Part shown: positions 26,416 to 35,941 of the stretch, one piece after another
Layout: each line of letters starts with the position of its first letter
Position numbering within the stretch: position 1 is the stretch's first letter
Assembly (NCBI GenBank): GCA_965220535.1
Contig: OZ244833.1
Location: forward strand, 124,001-188,000
DNA: 64,000 nt
DNA from: HK1 sp965220535
GTDB lineage: Bacteria; Pseudomonadota; Gammaproteobacteria; HK1
Direction: 5' to 3'
Position numbers and translations under genes: made by a program
The notes under the pieces: generated by a model
What the model was told of the DNA's origin: nothing
The model's database searches: none
Seen by the model: the letters and a program-made list of their open reading frames with translations, nothing else

Positions 26416-27819
26416 CTATCGGATGCTTGGCTCGCTCGATATCGCTCCATCGGCACCGCTATCAAGCGGCATCCCCGAAAGGGTGCCATCTTCGTTGAGG
26501 GCGACGATCTCGAGCGCTTCGATCCTCGATCGCCGATGCGCTTGCTCCTCCGGGCTTTGCGATGAATCCGACGTTTCAGTGTCGAGCTCGACTTTGAGGT
26601 AGTTGTCGCTCCAACCGCTTTGTCTTGAGATACCGCCGCGACGGGCGGGCTCGATCAGCACATCCAATACCCGATGCAGGTGGCGTTCGGCGAAGCGGCG
26701 ATTTTTGTCGGCCGAGAGTTTTTTCAAAGCCCGGGTGCGGCGTTTGCGAATATCCCCCGGCACTTGATCGCCGAAATGTTCCGCTTCCGAGCCGGGTCGG
26801 GGGGAGTAGGTAAATGCATGGGCATAAGTGATCGGCAGCGATTCTACGTATTCGAAGGTACGAAGAAAATCGTCGTCGCTTTCGCCGGGGAAGCCGCAAA
26901 TCACATCGGTGCCGATCCCGCAATCCGGGATCCTCTCGCTGATCCGCCGGATCAGATCTTCGAATTCCTGCGCGTTGTATCGTCGCTTCATCCGCTCGAG
27001 CACGCGGTCGCTGCCGCTTTGGAAGGGGATATGGAAGTGGCGGGCGAAAATCGGCGAGGAGGCCATCTGTTCGATGATATCGTCGCTGATCGAGGCCGGT
27101 TCAATGGAGCTCAAACGGAAACGTTCGATGCCGTCGATGGCCAAGATGGCCTCGATCAGATCCGGGAGCAGACGCCGGCGCGGCGGCAGATCGAGCCCGT
27201 AATCGCCCAAATGCACCCCGGTGAGAACCACCTCGCAATAACCGCTTCCCACCAGGCTCCGGATCTGCTCGAGGACGCTCTCGAAGGCCCGACTTCTCGA
27301 CGGGCCGCGGGTTTGGGGGACGATGCAGAAGGTGCAAGCCTCGTTGCAGCCCTCTTGCACCTTGACGAAAGCCCGAGAGTGTTCGGTCATCTCGGTGATC
27401 GAGACATCGAGAAAGCTCTTTGCCGTCCAAACGGGAGAGACGGCGATCAACGGCGAGTTCGCAAGGGTTCGGGTATCGTCGTGCAGCCGGTCCACCAGCG
27501 TCTTGATGCGGGTGCGATCCGCCGCCCCGACCACCAACGAAACCCCCGGCAAGGCCGCGAGTTCTTCCGGTGCGCGCTGGGCATAACAACCGGTGACCAC
27601 GATCTTCGCCGTCGGAGACTCGCTGTGAATGCGCCGAATCGCCTTGCGCGCCGTGGCGTCGGCGCGGGCGGTGACGCTACAGGTGTTGACGAGGTGGATC
27701 GGGGCGTCCTCGCCCTCCTTGGCGGGCTCGTACTCGTTGCCCAACAAAGTGCGGATCGCCTCGGTATCGTATTGATTGAGTCGACAACCGAAGGTGTGGT
27801 ATGAGATGCGTCGCTGCAT
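26416..27819 (-). CDS. mtaB: tRNA t6A37 methylthiotransferase MtaB
   Basis: 467 residues. The N-terminal UPF0004 domain begins HTFGCRLNQYDTEAI, diagnostic of the MtaB branch, with NTCSVTARADATARK and VVTGCYAQ supplying the cysteines of the auxiliary cluster. The radical-SAM triad is CNEACTFC at about residue 157, followed by VVLTGVHLGDYG and the FHIPFQSGSDRVLERMKRRY block. A C-terminal TRAM-like segment ends the protein, with a Ser-rich tail. MtaB adds a methylthio group to N6-threonylcarbamoyladenosine at position 37 of ANN-decoding tRNAs. It lies downstream of tilS, another tRNA-modification gene, 226 bases away. Confidence 0.93.
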   Translation of the reverse strand: MQRRISYHTFGCRLNQYDTEAIRTLLGNEYEPAKEGEDAPIHLVNTCSVTARADATARKAIRRIHSESPTAKIVVTGCYAQRAPEELAALPGVSLVVGAADRTRIKTLVDRLHDDTRTLANSPLIAVSPVWTAKSFLDVSITEMTEHSRAFVKVQEGCNEACTFCIVPQTRGPSRSRAFESVLEQIRSLVGSGYCEVVLTGVHLGDYGLDLPPRRRLLPDLIEAILAIDGIERFRLSSIEPASISDDIIEQMASSPIFARHFHIPFQSGSDRVLERMKRRYNAQEFEDLIRRISERIPDCGIGTDVICGFPGESDDDFLRTFEYVESLPITYAHAFTYSPRPGSEAEHFGDQVPGDIRKRRTRALKKLSADKNRRFAERHLHRVLDVLIEPARRGGISRQSGWSDNYLKVELDTETSDSSQSPEEQAHRRSRIEALEIVALNEDGTLSGMPLDSGADGAISSEPSIR

Positions 27820-28045
27820 GGGAAGAGATACCGATCAGGAAAAAAGACGCGGGAAAAAAGACGAAGGACGAGGGCAAGAAAGGCGAATCCTCGATATTTT
27901 ATATCCTTGGCCTCTGGGATTCGATCCGAAGACAGGCATCGAATCGCATCGCCTTGCCTTCGCATTCCTTCGCCGAGCCCTTCTCGCCGGCTTTCGGCGA
28001 AGGCGCTCCGCTCGGCTCGAATCCCTTTTCTTCTATGCAAATCCT

Positions 28046-29602
28046 TTATGCAAGCGAGCGGCTTCGGGGAACGACAGGCTCCCAAACGATACGCCAACCA
28101 TCCCCGGAGCTCGCCGCGAAACGCGGGTGGACCCATATCCCGGCGATCGCGGCCAGCGCTCCGTCGACATGGATCAAGGGGATTCGATCTCTTTCCCATG
28201 GCGGGATGCGAAGATGCTGGAAACGCTTCTTGAGCGAAGTCCCGCGCTGACCCTGCCGAATATGCGGCGAGGGACGAAAATGCACGTCGATCGACCTGCC
28301 GACGACCCTCGCATCGAGCAGGGGTCGATCGCGGTCGCGATCTCCGACTCCCCTTTCCTGGGCCGGCGATGCTTCCTCCGCCGGCGATGCCGAGGGTTTT
28401 GCCACCGCTTTCAACAGGCCGTGGGGGAAGACGAGGCGATCGGGTATCGTCCATGGATGGGGGCCGTCGCCGGGAATATCAGGGCGTCGATGAGGAACGA
28501 GCCACAGCCGGGCGCGAAAGCGGCGTAAATCCCATGCCCCCAAACGCACGCAGGGTGTCGCATCCGGTCGCGCTTCGATCAAGGGCCCGGCGATCTCTTC
28601 CAATCGGCGAGCGGGAGGGCTTTCGATGCCGCGACCGCGCAGCCAAAAAGCGATGGCGTTGCGCCGACGCGCCGGCGTCAGCGTCCTCAAAGCGCTCGTA
28701 TCGAGGGTGTCGGCGGTATCGCCCTCGATACCCTTTTCCCCGGCGGTTTCGAGATCGATCCGCGCCAAGGCGTCATTGAGCGAGACGGATTCGCGAACGA
28801 GGGTTGCGGTTCGCGCCAACGATTCGTGGACCTTGGGCCAGCGCCGGGCGATTTCCGGCATCACTCGGTGTCGAAGGAGGGCCCGCGCGAAACGCCGATC
28901 CTCGTTGGCCGGATCGCGAATCGCCGCTAGCCCCGTCCCCTTCGCGTAGGAGCGCAAGGCTTGGCGGGAGATCGAAAGGAGCGGCCTTGCCACCCTTCCC
29001 GCTCCCAAGGGACGCAGCGCCGGGATACCGCCGAGCCCCCTCGCCCCGCTGCCGCGAAAGAGGTTGATCAAGAGGGTCTCTGCCTGATCGTCCTCGCAAT
29101 GGGCGGTGCAAAGCACATCCCTTTCGTCGATGAAATTCTCGAAGGCGGCGTAGCGGGCCTGTCGCGCCGCCGCCTCGTCGTCCTTGCCTTGAAAGCCTCG
29201 CTCGCCATCGACTCGAATCGCGGTGAATCCGACCCCCAAACCCCGGCAAATCTCTTCGCAATGATCCGCCCAAGCGCGAGAATCCGGGTGCAAGCGATGA
29301 TCGACGTGCAACGCGTGCAGCCGATCTCGGCCTTCGATGAGATTCGAAAAGGCGTGGAGCAAGGCCAAGGAATCCGGGCCGCCGCTGAAGGCGACGACGA
29401 AGCGGGTCGGGCGCGGGAAGCTTTCGATGAATGCCCCTAACACCCCGGTTTCGATATCCGCAGGCTCGGCGAGAGGGACGTTTGCATCGCCGGCGGTGTC
29501 CGATGCCGCTTTCCGACCGGCCGACGAGGAGGAGCCGGGCTGCCCTTTTCCTGTCGACGGTGCGCTATTCCCCTCGGGCACCGCATCTTGTTCGGGACTC
29601 AT
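28046..29602 (-). CDS. tilS: tRNA(Ile)-lysidine synthetase
   Basis: 518 residues from the ATG at 29602; the longer open frame upstream overlaps ppsR and was rejected. The PP-loop ATP site is FVVAFSGGPDSLALLHA at about residues 60-76, then LHALHVDHRLHPDS and CTAHCEDDQAETLLINLFRGSGARGLGG, all typical of TilS. A substrate-binding domain and a C-terminal domain (RSIDVHFRPS, LKKRFQHLRIPPWERDRIPLI) complete it. TilS converts C34 of the CAU anticodon of tRNA-Ile2 to lysidine, so that it reads AUA; the gene is normally essential. It follows ppsR by 35 bases, in the accA-ppsR-tilS unit. In Pseudomonas tilS follows accA directly, so ppsR is an insertion here. Confidence 0.93.
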   Translation of the reverse strand: MSPEQDAVPEGNSAPSTGKGQPGSSSSAGRKAASDTAGDANVPLAEPADIETGVLGAFIESFPRPTRFVVAFSGGPDSLALLHAFSNLIEGRDRLHALHVDHRLHPDSRAWADHCEEICRGLGVGFTAIRVDGERGFQGKDDEAAARQARYAAFENFIDERDVLCTAHCEDDQAETLLINLFRGSGARGLGGIPALRPLGAGRVARPLLSISRQALRSYAKGTGLAAIRDPANEDRRFARALLRHRVMPEIARRWPKVHESLARTATLVRESVSLNDALARIDLETAGEKGIEGDTADTLDTSALRTLTPARRRNAIAFWLRGRGIESPPARRLEEIAGPLIEARPDATPCVRLGAWDLRRFRARLWLVPHRRPDIPGDGPHPWTIPDRLVFPHGLLKAVAKPSASPAEEASPAQERGVGDRDRDRPLLDARVVGRSIDVHFRPSPHIRQGQRGTSLKKRFQHLRIPPWERDRIPLIHVDGALAAIAGIWVHPRFAASSGDGWRIVWEPVVPRSRSLA

Positions 29603-29637
29603 CTGCCGAAGAACCGGGGATTTCCCGCAGCCCCATC

Positions 29638-30534
29638 TCATGCGTGATGGCCAAGGCCCATATATTTCAGCGCCTTGGATGCAATCTCTTCCACCGAAGC
29701 GGCGCTGGTATCCAAAAAGGGAATGCGATGGCGGTCGTAAAGCGCTTGGGCTTCTCGAACCTCGCTGCGGCAGCGCGCGAAGGAGGCATAGATCGTATTG
29801 GGTCGACGCTCGGTTCGAATGCCGCAAAGGCGTTCGGGATCGATGGTCAAGCCGAAGAGTTTCGATCGGTGGTCCAACAAGAAGGGGGGCAAATCCCTCC
29901 CGGAGGAGAGGATCTCCTCGGTCAAAGGATAGTTGGCGGCCTTGATCCCGAACTGCATCGCGAGATAGACGCTGGTCGGGGTCTTGCCGGAGCGAGACAC
30001 CCCGATCAGGATGATCTGCGCCTCGCGATAGCTGCGCACCCCGGCCCCGTCGTCGTGCGCCAAGGCGAATTCCACCGCCCCGATCCGACCCTCGTAGAAA
30101 GCGCGATTGGATACGTTATGGAAGCGCCCGGCGGCCCGGCTGGAGCCGGAGTGCAGCTCTTGCTCCAAAGCCCCGATGAAGGTGCGAAAGAGATCGAAGA
30201 CCAAAGCCTGGCTGCTCGCGATGATCTCGTGCAGCCCGGAATCGGCGAGGGTGCTAAAGACGATCGGTCGCCCTTCGTCCTCTCGCGCCGCGGCGTCGAT
30301 ACGTCCGACGGCGCTGACGGCTTGCGAGGCATCGGTGATGAAAGGAATGGTCACCATGATGAAATCGACATGCTCGAACTGGCTCAAAAGCGCATTGCCC
30401 AAGGTGCCGGCGGTGATGCCGGTACTGTCGGAGACGAAAAAGACCCGCCTGCGCCGAAGTCCCTCGTCTTCGGTCGCTTTTTGGCCCGCCTCCCCTTCCC
30501 CATTCCGATTCGGGTCCGGGCTCGGCTCTTTCAT
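29638..30534 (-). CDS. ppsR: phosphoenolpyruvate synthase regulatory protein (DUF299 kinase/pyrophosphorylase)
   Basis: 298 residues from the ATG at 30534, which overlaps the accA stop as ATGA. The protein begins, after a 35-residue polar leader, with RRRVFFVSDSTGITAGTLGNALLSQF, the family signature. The P-loop GVSRSGKTPTSVYLA lies near residue 180, and NYPLTEEI and LFGLTIDPERL follow. Members switch PEP synthase (or PPDK) on and off by ADP-dependent phosphorylation of a threonine and phosphate-dependent dephosphorylation. The target gene ppsA is not in the window. Coupling to accA suggests shared expression with fatty-acid synthesis. Confidence 0.92.
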   Translation of the reverse strand: MKEPSPDPNRNGEGEAGQKATEDEGLRRRRVFFVSDSTGITAGTLGNALLSQFEHVDFIMVTIPFITDASQAVSAVGRIDAAAREDEGRPIVFSTLADSGLHEIIASSQALVFDLFRTFIGALEQELHSGSSRAAGRFHNVSNRAFYEGRIGAVEFALAHDDGAGVRSYREAQIILIGVSRSGKTPTSVYLAMQFGIKAANYPLTEEILSSGRDLPPFLLDHRSKLFGLTIDPERLCGIRTERRPNTIYASFARCRSEVREAQALYDRHRIPFLDTSAASVEEIASKALKYMGLGHHA

Positions 30535-31487
30535 TCCTTTTCCTTGAAGCGACCGTAGCGCATCAGCCTTTCGTAACGTCGATTGCGAAGAGAGTCGATA
30601 TCCATCGTATCGAGTCGGTCGAGTTCGTCGACGATGGCGTTGCGCAAGGACCGCGCCATCGTATCCGGATCGCGATGCGCCCCGCCGAGCGGCTCTTTGA
30701 CGATCCGATCCACCAACCCCAAAGCGTGAATGCGATCCGAGGTGATCCCCATCGCTTGGGCCGCATCGGGGGCTCGCTCCGATTTTTTCCAAAGAATCGA
30801 TGCGCAACCCTCGGGCGAGATGACGGAATAGGTGCTGTATTGCAACATGATCACGTTATCGGCGACGCCGATGGCGAGCGCCCCTCCGGATCCCCCCTCC
30901 CCGATGACCGTGCAAACCACCGGCGTTTCCAAGGCGGTCATGGCGTAGAGGTTGCGGGCGATCGCCTCCGCCTGACCGCGCTCCTCGGCCCCGATCCCCG
31001 GCCACGCGCCGGGGGTGTCGATAAAGGTGATCACCGGCATGCGAAAGCGCTCCGCAATCTGAAAAAGACGCAGGGCCTTGCGATAACCCTCGGGGCGCGG
31101 CATCCCGAAGCTGCGGTGGATATTTTCCTTGGTGGTACGGCCCTTCTGGTGGCCGACGACCATGACCGAGCGAGCGCCCAAACGCCCGATCCCGCCGACG
31201 ATCGCCGCATCGTCGGCGAATTGGCGGTCGCCGTGCAACTCCACGAAGCCCGTGAGCATGCGCTCGATATAGTCGAGGGTATAGGGGCGCTGCGGGTGGC
31301 GGGCGATCTTCGAGATCTGCCACGGGGTGAGTTTGCTGAAGATCGACCGCGTCAGATCTTCGCTTTTCGAACGCAGCCGCTCGATCTCCTCGCCGATATT
31401 GATCGAGGAATCCCCCTCGATCAGGCGAAGTTCCTCTATCTTGGCCTGAAGTTCGGCGATCGGTCTTTCAAAATCGATGAAATTCAC
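30531..31487 (-). CDS. accA: acetyl-CoA carboxylase carboxyltransferase subunit alpha
   Basis: 318 residues from a GTG at 31487 with GGAGAA three bases upstream; this matches E. coli AccA (319) better than the longer open frame. Conserved blocks are NFIDFERPIAELQAKIEEL, WQISKIARHPQRPYTLDYI, GHQKGRTTKENIHRSFGMP, FIDTPGAWPGIGAEERGQ and the oxyanion-forming EGGSGGALAIGVADNV. With AccD it transfers the carboxyl group from biotin to acetyl-CoA, the committed step of fatty-acid synthesis. The gene follows dnaE, as in E. coli, but a terminator-like hairpin lies directly before its ribosome-binding site. Confidence 0.95.
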   Translation of the reverse strand: MNFIDFERPIAELQAKIEELRLIEGDSSINIGEEIERLRSKSEDLTRSIFSKLTPWQISKIARHPQRPYTLDYIERMLTGFVELHGDRQFADDAAIVGGIGRLGARSVMVVGHQKGRTTKENIHRSFGMPRPEGYRKALRLFQIAERFRMPVITFIDTPGAWPGIGAEERGQAEAIARNLYAMTALETPVVCTVIGEGGSGGALAIGVADNVIMLQYSTYSVISPEGCASILWKKSERAPDAAQAMGITSDRIHALGLVDRIVKEPLGGAHRDPDTMARSLRNAIVDELDRLDTMDIDSLRNRRYERLMRYGRFKEKE

Positions 31488-31497
31488 GACTTCTCCG

Positions 31498-31535
31498 TAA
31501 AAAATCCGAAGCGCGAAAGGGGCGAGGGCTTCGGC
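31498..31535 (-). terminator. terminator-like hairpin between dnaE and accA
   Basis: On the minus strand CCGAAGC (31534-31528) pairs with GCTTCGG (31512-31506), then A and six T. The T-run ends about six bases before the accA ribosome-binding site. It has the form of an intrinsic terminator or attenuator that would end dnaE transcripts or limit read-through into accA. Confidence 0.6.
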
Positions 31536-31621
31536 TCGAAAAAAGCGGCTCTTTCGAAAATGCGACCCGAGCCATGCCCTTGGCAGGCTTCGTCGCCCTT
31601 CGTCGCTCTTATCGAGCGAGC

Positions 31622-34600
31622 TTAGAATACCCCGGAATCGACCGTCCGGTATTCCACCTGCACTTGTTTCACGCCAGTCACATCGCGCAAATCGCTGAGC
31701 AGATCTTCCACCGGCCGCACCTGCCAAGCACCCCCCAAGGGCAAATCCACCTGCAAGTCGAAGCGGCGATAGCGGATATGGATTCGGGTGCCCCCGCGAC
31801 ACCCGCGGCGCCAATATTCGATCTTCTCTTTCAGGCATCCCACGGCGCTTTCGACCTGCGAATTGTCGAGATTGTCGAGATCGATCAGGATATGGCTCGC
31901 TCGATCCTCGCGCGCGCCCGCGATATCGAAAACCCGAGCGGCCACCACCGAACAGCCTTGGGTATAGGAATCGTCCTCGATCTCGCCTTCCACGAATACC
32001 AAACGATCCTTTGCGATCAGTTCTCGATATCTTTCGAAGATATCCGAGAACAAGCGAACTTCGACATGCCCGGTGCGATCCTCCAAGGTGGCGACGGCCA
32101 TGCGACCCCTGCGGGTATTATGGGTCCGTATTCCGGTGACCAATCCGACGACGGTGCGCGAGCCGTCGCCGGGCTGCAAAGAGTTTATTTTGACCGGTTT
32201 GATCGCCTTGAGATCGACTTTGTATCGATCGATGGGATGACCGCTCAGATAATGGCCGAGGCTGGCTTTCTCTCCGTCGAGGATTTTCTCTTTCGACCAC
32301 TCTTGGCCGGTGACGAAATGACTGCGGATCTCCTCTCCCGCAAGGGCCTCCCCGAAAAGATCGTCTTGGCCCTCGGATCGACCGCGTGAAATCTGATCCG
32401 CGGCTTGCATGGCGCCGGTCAGGCTTTGCGAGAGCGTGGCCCGAACGATGCCGGGATCCCGAGCGATGCCGGAATCCGAAGCGGCGGCACCCTCGGGACC
32501 GAGCGAGTCGAGGGCCCCGGATCGGATCAGCGATTCGAGCACGCGTCGATTGACCCGCTTTTGATCCGTGCGCCGGACCAGATCGAAAAGATCCACGAAG
32601 GGGCCGTTTTTTTCGCGCTCGGCGACGATCTCGTCGATCGCCCACTCCCCCACCCCCTTGATCGCCCCCAAGCCGTAGAGGATGGTGCGCTTGCCGGCGG
32701 CGCTGAAGTGACAGACGCATTCGTTGATCTTAGGGGGGGTGATCTTGATCTTCAAACTCTCGCATTCCCGGATCAAATCGACCACTTTGTCGGTACTGTC
32801 CATATCCGCCGAGAGCACCGCGGCCATGAAGGCCGCCGGATGGTGCGCCTTGAGCCACGCCGTCCGGAAGGAGAGCAAGGCGTAGGCGACGGAATGGGAT
32901 TTGTTGAAGCCGTACCCGGCGAATTTCTCCATCAGATCGAATACCGTACGGGCCGTTTTCCGATCGATCTTCCGCTCCTGCGCCCCTTGCATGAAGATAT
33001 CGCGCTGCTTTTTCATCTCCCCGGGCTTTTTCTTGCCCATCGCGCTGCGCAGGATATCGGCTCCTCCGGGGGAATAGCCCGCAAGAGCCTGCGCGATCTG
33101 CATCACTTGTTCTTGGTAGAGGATCACCCCGTAGGTCGGCTTGAGGATCGGCTCCAAAGCCCGGTGCAAATACCTGACTTCGGTGAGTCCGTGCTTGCGC
33201 TTGATGAAGTCTTCGACCATCCCCGACTGCAAAGGGCCGGGGCGGAAAAGCGCCACCAAAGCGACGATGTCGTCGAAGCAGTCCGGGCGCAATCGGCGCA
33301 CGAGCTCCTTCATGCCGCGTGATTCGAGTTGGAAAACGGCGGTGGTGCGGCCGCTTTGAATCAGCCGATAGACCCCGGCATCGTCCATCGGCAAAGAGCC
33401 GATATCGAGAAGGGTTTCGCCTGCCGCCTCCCGCTGCCGATTGATGGTATCCACGGTCCAGTCGATGATGGTCAGGGTCCGCAGACCCAAGAAATCGAAT
33501 TTGACCAGTCCGATGGACTCGATATCGTCTTTGTCGAACTGGGTGACCGCATTATCCGAACCCGGCTCCCGATAAAGTGCGGTGAACTCGCTCAAGGGGC
33601 GAGGAGCGATCACCACTCCGCCGGCATGCTTGCCGGCATTGCGCGCGACCCCCTCGAGTTTGCGGGCGAGGTCGATGATCATGCGCACCTCCTCGTCCGC
33701 CGCGTAGCGCTCCTTGAGCGGCTCTTCGTCGAGCGCCCGCTCCAAGGTGATCCCCAAGTCGGGCGGGATCAGTTTGGCGATTTGATCCACGAAGCCGTAG
33801 GGATGGCCGAGCACCCGGCCCACATCGCGCACCACCGCTTTGGCGGCCATGGTGCCGAAGGTGATGATCTGGGAGACATGATCTTGGGTATAGCGCATCG
33901 ATACGTATTCGATTACCCGATCGCGCCCTTGCATGCAGAAATCGACATCGAAATCCGGCAAGGAAATACGCTCGGTATTGAGGAAGCGCTCGAAGAGCAG
34001 GTCGTAGTGCAAGGGATCGAGATCGACGATACCCAAAGCGTAGGCGACCAGCGAGCCGACGCCGGAACCGCGGCCCGGGCCCACCGGGATCCCCTCCTCC
34101 TTCGCCCATCGGATGAAATCGGCGACGATCAGAAAATAGCCGGCGTAGCCCATGCGCCGGATCACGTCGAGCTCGGTTTCGATGCGCTGCCGATAGGCCT
34201 CTCGATCGCTTTGCGCCACCACCGGAGCGCCGTTGCAAGGAACGCTCAGACGCCGGTTCAGTCCATCTTCGACGCGTTCGGCCAACCAATCGTCGAGCGC
34301 GTAGCCCTCGGGCACCGGGAATTCGGGCAAATGGGCCTCGTCGAGGGAAATTCGCATGGTGCAGCGACGGGCGATCTCGACGCTGTTTTCGATGGCCGCG
34401 GGAAGATCGGCAAAGAGTTCGACCATCTCCGCTGCCGATTTGAGGTATTGCTCGGTGCTATAAGGCCTCGGCCGTCGGGGGTCGGCGATGATTCGGCTCT
34501 CGCGGATACACACCCTCGCTTCGTGGGCATCGAAATCGTCTCGGTGCAAAAAGCGGACATCGTTGGTGGCGACGATCGGCAAGGAAAATTCGCTCGCCAG

Positions 34601-35254
34601 ATCCAAACTCCCCTCCAAGCAGGCTTCGTCCGTCGGCCGTTCGGTGCGCTGCACTGCGAGGTAAAAACGATCTTCGAAAATACCCGCCCATTTTTCGACC
34701 CGGCGCTTGGCCTTGTCCAAGCCTCCGTTCATCAAGGCCTGCCCCACATCGCCGCTCGGCCCGGGAGAGATGGCGATGAGGTCGGCAACGGATGCAAGGT
34801 GATCTTCGAACCATGCGCGTTCGGCCATCGGGTTGGCGGAGGAACGATCGTCTACGTAAAAACGGGTCAGCAGACGGGTCAGTTGCCGATAACCCCGATC
34901 CCCCATCGCCAACAGGACCATCGAGCCCGGGGGATCGGTCGCGGTCTGCGGGGCGATGGGCAAATCGACGCCGACGATCGGTTTGATCCCGGCGGCGAGC
35001 GCGCTGCTGTAAAAGCGCACCATGCAAAAGAGATTGGCATGATCGGTGATGGCGACCGCCGGGAAGCGCTCTTCCTTGACCCGATCAATCAGAGGACGAA
35101 TGCGGGTGATCCCGTCGACCAAGGAATATTCGGAATGCAAATGCAGGTGCACGAAGGGGGCGGATCGGACAACGGGATCGACGACGGGATCCGGCATCAT
35201 CTCGGGGTTTTCGGCGGCGCCGAGGATCGTCGACTCTTCGAGCAAAGCGCTCAT
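31622..35254 (-). CDS. dnaE: DNA polymerase III subunit alpha
   Basis: 1210 residues from the ATG at 35254 (a TTG six codons upstream is less likely); E. coli DnaE has 1160. The PHP domain opens with FVHLHLHSEYSLVDG and ITDHANLF. The polymerase core contains GPGRGSGVGSLVAYALGI, PDFDVDFC with the two catalytic aspartates, and KFDFLGLRTLTIIDW with the third. GYGFNKSHSVAYALLSFRTAWLKAHHP follows. Near residue 955 QDDLFGE matches the QxxLF sliding-clamp binding motif. An OB-fold and C-terminal tau-binding region close the chain. It is the replicative polymerase. The gene follows rnhB by 92 bases, in the order conserved in gammaproteobacteria. Confidence 0.96.
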   Translation of the reverse strand: MSALLEESTILGAAENPEMMPDPVVDPVVRSAPFVHLHLHSEYSLVDGITRIRPLIDRVKEERFPAVAITDHANLFCMVRFYSSALAAGIKPIVGVDLPIAPQTATDPPGSMVLLAMGDRGYRQLTRLLTRFYVDDRSSANPMAERAWFEDHLASVADLIAISPGPSGDVGQALMNGGLDKAKRRVEKWAGIFEDRFYLAVQRTERPTDEACLEGSLDLASEFSLPIVATNDVRFLHRDDFDAHEARVCIRESRIIADPRRPRPYSTEQYLKSAAEMVELFADLPAAIENSVEIARRCTMRISLDEAHLPEFPVPEGYALDDWLAERVEDGLNRRLSVPCNGAPVVAQSDREAYRQRIETELDVIRRMGYAGYFLIVADFIRWAKEEGIPVGPGRGSGVGSLVAYALGIVDLDPLHYDLLFERFLNTERISLPDFDVDFCMQGRDRVIEYVSMRYTQDHVSQIITFGTMAAKAVVRDVGRVLGHPYGFVDQIAKLIPPDLGITLERALDEEPLKERYAADEEVRMIIDLARKLEGVARNAGKHAGGVVIAPRPLSEFTALYREPGSDNAVTQFDKDDIESIGLVKFDFLGLRTLTIIDWTVDTINRQREAAGETLLDIGSLPMDDAGVYRLIQSGRTTAVFQLESRGMKELVRRLRPDCFDDIVALVALFRPGPLQSGMVEDFIKRKHGLTEVRYLHRALEPILKPTYGVILYQEQVMQIAQALAGYSPGGADILRSAMGKKKPGEMKKQRDIFMQGAQERKIDRKTARTVFDLMEKFAGYGFNKSHSVAYALLSFRTAWLKAHHPAAFMAAVLSADMDSTDKVVDLIRECESLKIKITPPKINECVCHFSAAGKRTILYGLGAIKGVGEWAIDEIVAEREKNGPFVDLFDLVRRTDQKRVNRRVLESLIRSGALDSLGPEGAAASDSGIARDPGIVRATLSQSLTGAMQAADQISRGRSEGQDDLFGEALAGEEIRSHFVTGQEWSKEKILDGEKASLGHYLSGHPIDRYKVDLKAIKPVKINSLQPGDGSRTVVGLVTGIRTHNTRRGRMAVATLEDRTGHVEVRLFSDIFERYRELIAKDRLVFVEGEIEDDSYTQGCSVVAARVFDIAGAREDRASHILIDLDNLDNSQVESAVGCLKEKIEYWRRGCRGGTRIHIRYRRFDLQVDLPLGGAWQVRPVEDLLSDLRDVTGVKQVQVEYRTVDSGVF

Positions 35255-35346
35255 CGGTATCTCACGGTGCAAGGCAAAAAGACAAAGCGGTTATTTCGAG
35301 CGAACACCGTCGCTTCCTCGATCGGCGAGCGATCCTACCGATTTTA

Positions 35347-35928
35347 CTACCCAAGAGCCTCCCTTGCTTTCATCAGGCGTACCGGCGCGAAACTGCGGCG
35401 ATGTTCGGGCGTCGGTCCATACGCCTGCAATGCCTTCAGATGAACCCGCGTTCCGTAGCCCTTGTGGCGGGCGAAGCCGTATCGCGGATAGAGGCGATCC
35501 AGATCGACCATCGCTCGATCGCGGGCGACCTTGGCGATGATCGAAGCGGCCCCGATCGACGCCACTCGGCGATCGCCGCCGATCACCGCCTGCGCCGGAA
35601 AGGGCAATGGCGGGCATCGATTCCCGTCGATCAGCGCTCGATGCGGAAGGGGCTCGAGGGAGAGCAAGGCCTTGCGCATCGCTTCCATCGTCGCTTGCAA
35701 AATATTGATCCGATCGATATCGCAGGCCTCGACCCTAGCCAGCGCAAAAGCCAAGGCATGGCGCCGGATATTTTTTTCCACCGCTTCCCGGCGCGCCGGA
35801 GAAAGGCGTTTGGAGTCGTCGATGCCGGGGATGTCGATTCGCGGATCGAGGATCACCGCGGCGGCGTAGACCGGCCCCGCGAGCGGCCCTCGCCCCGCCT
35901 CGTCGACTCCCGCGATACGCTCTTGCAT
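35347..35928 (-). CDS. rnhB: ribonuclease HII
   Basis: 193 residues from the ATG at 35928 (E. coli RnhB 198). It begins IAGVDEAGRGPLAGPVYAAAV with the first catalytic Asp-Glu pair. DDSKRLSPARRE, ALIDGNRCP and IGGDRRVASIGAASIIAKVARDR, holding the other metal-binding aspartates, follow, then YGFARHKGYGTRVHLKAL. The enzyme cuts RNA in RNA-DNA hybrids and removes single ribonucleotides from DNA. It is 13 bases downstream of lpxB and upstream of dnaE, the standard order. The extended open frame upstream overlaps lpxB and was not used. Confidence 0.95.
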   Translation of the reverse strand: MQERIAGVDEAGRGPLAGPVYAAAVILDPRIDIPGIDDSKRLSPARREAVEKNIRRHALAFALARVEACDIDRINILQATMEAMRKALLSLEPLPHRALIDGNRCPPLPFPAQAVIGGDRRVASIGAASIIAKVARDRAMVDLDRLYPRYGFARHKGYGTRVHLKALQAYGPTPEHRRSFAPVRLMKAREALG

Positions 35929-35941
35929 CTTGCCGACCCCT

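Noticed and set aside
33329..35443. 704-codon plus-strand open frame
   Set aside because: Antisense to dnaE, which has full polymerase motifs.
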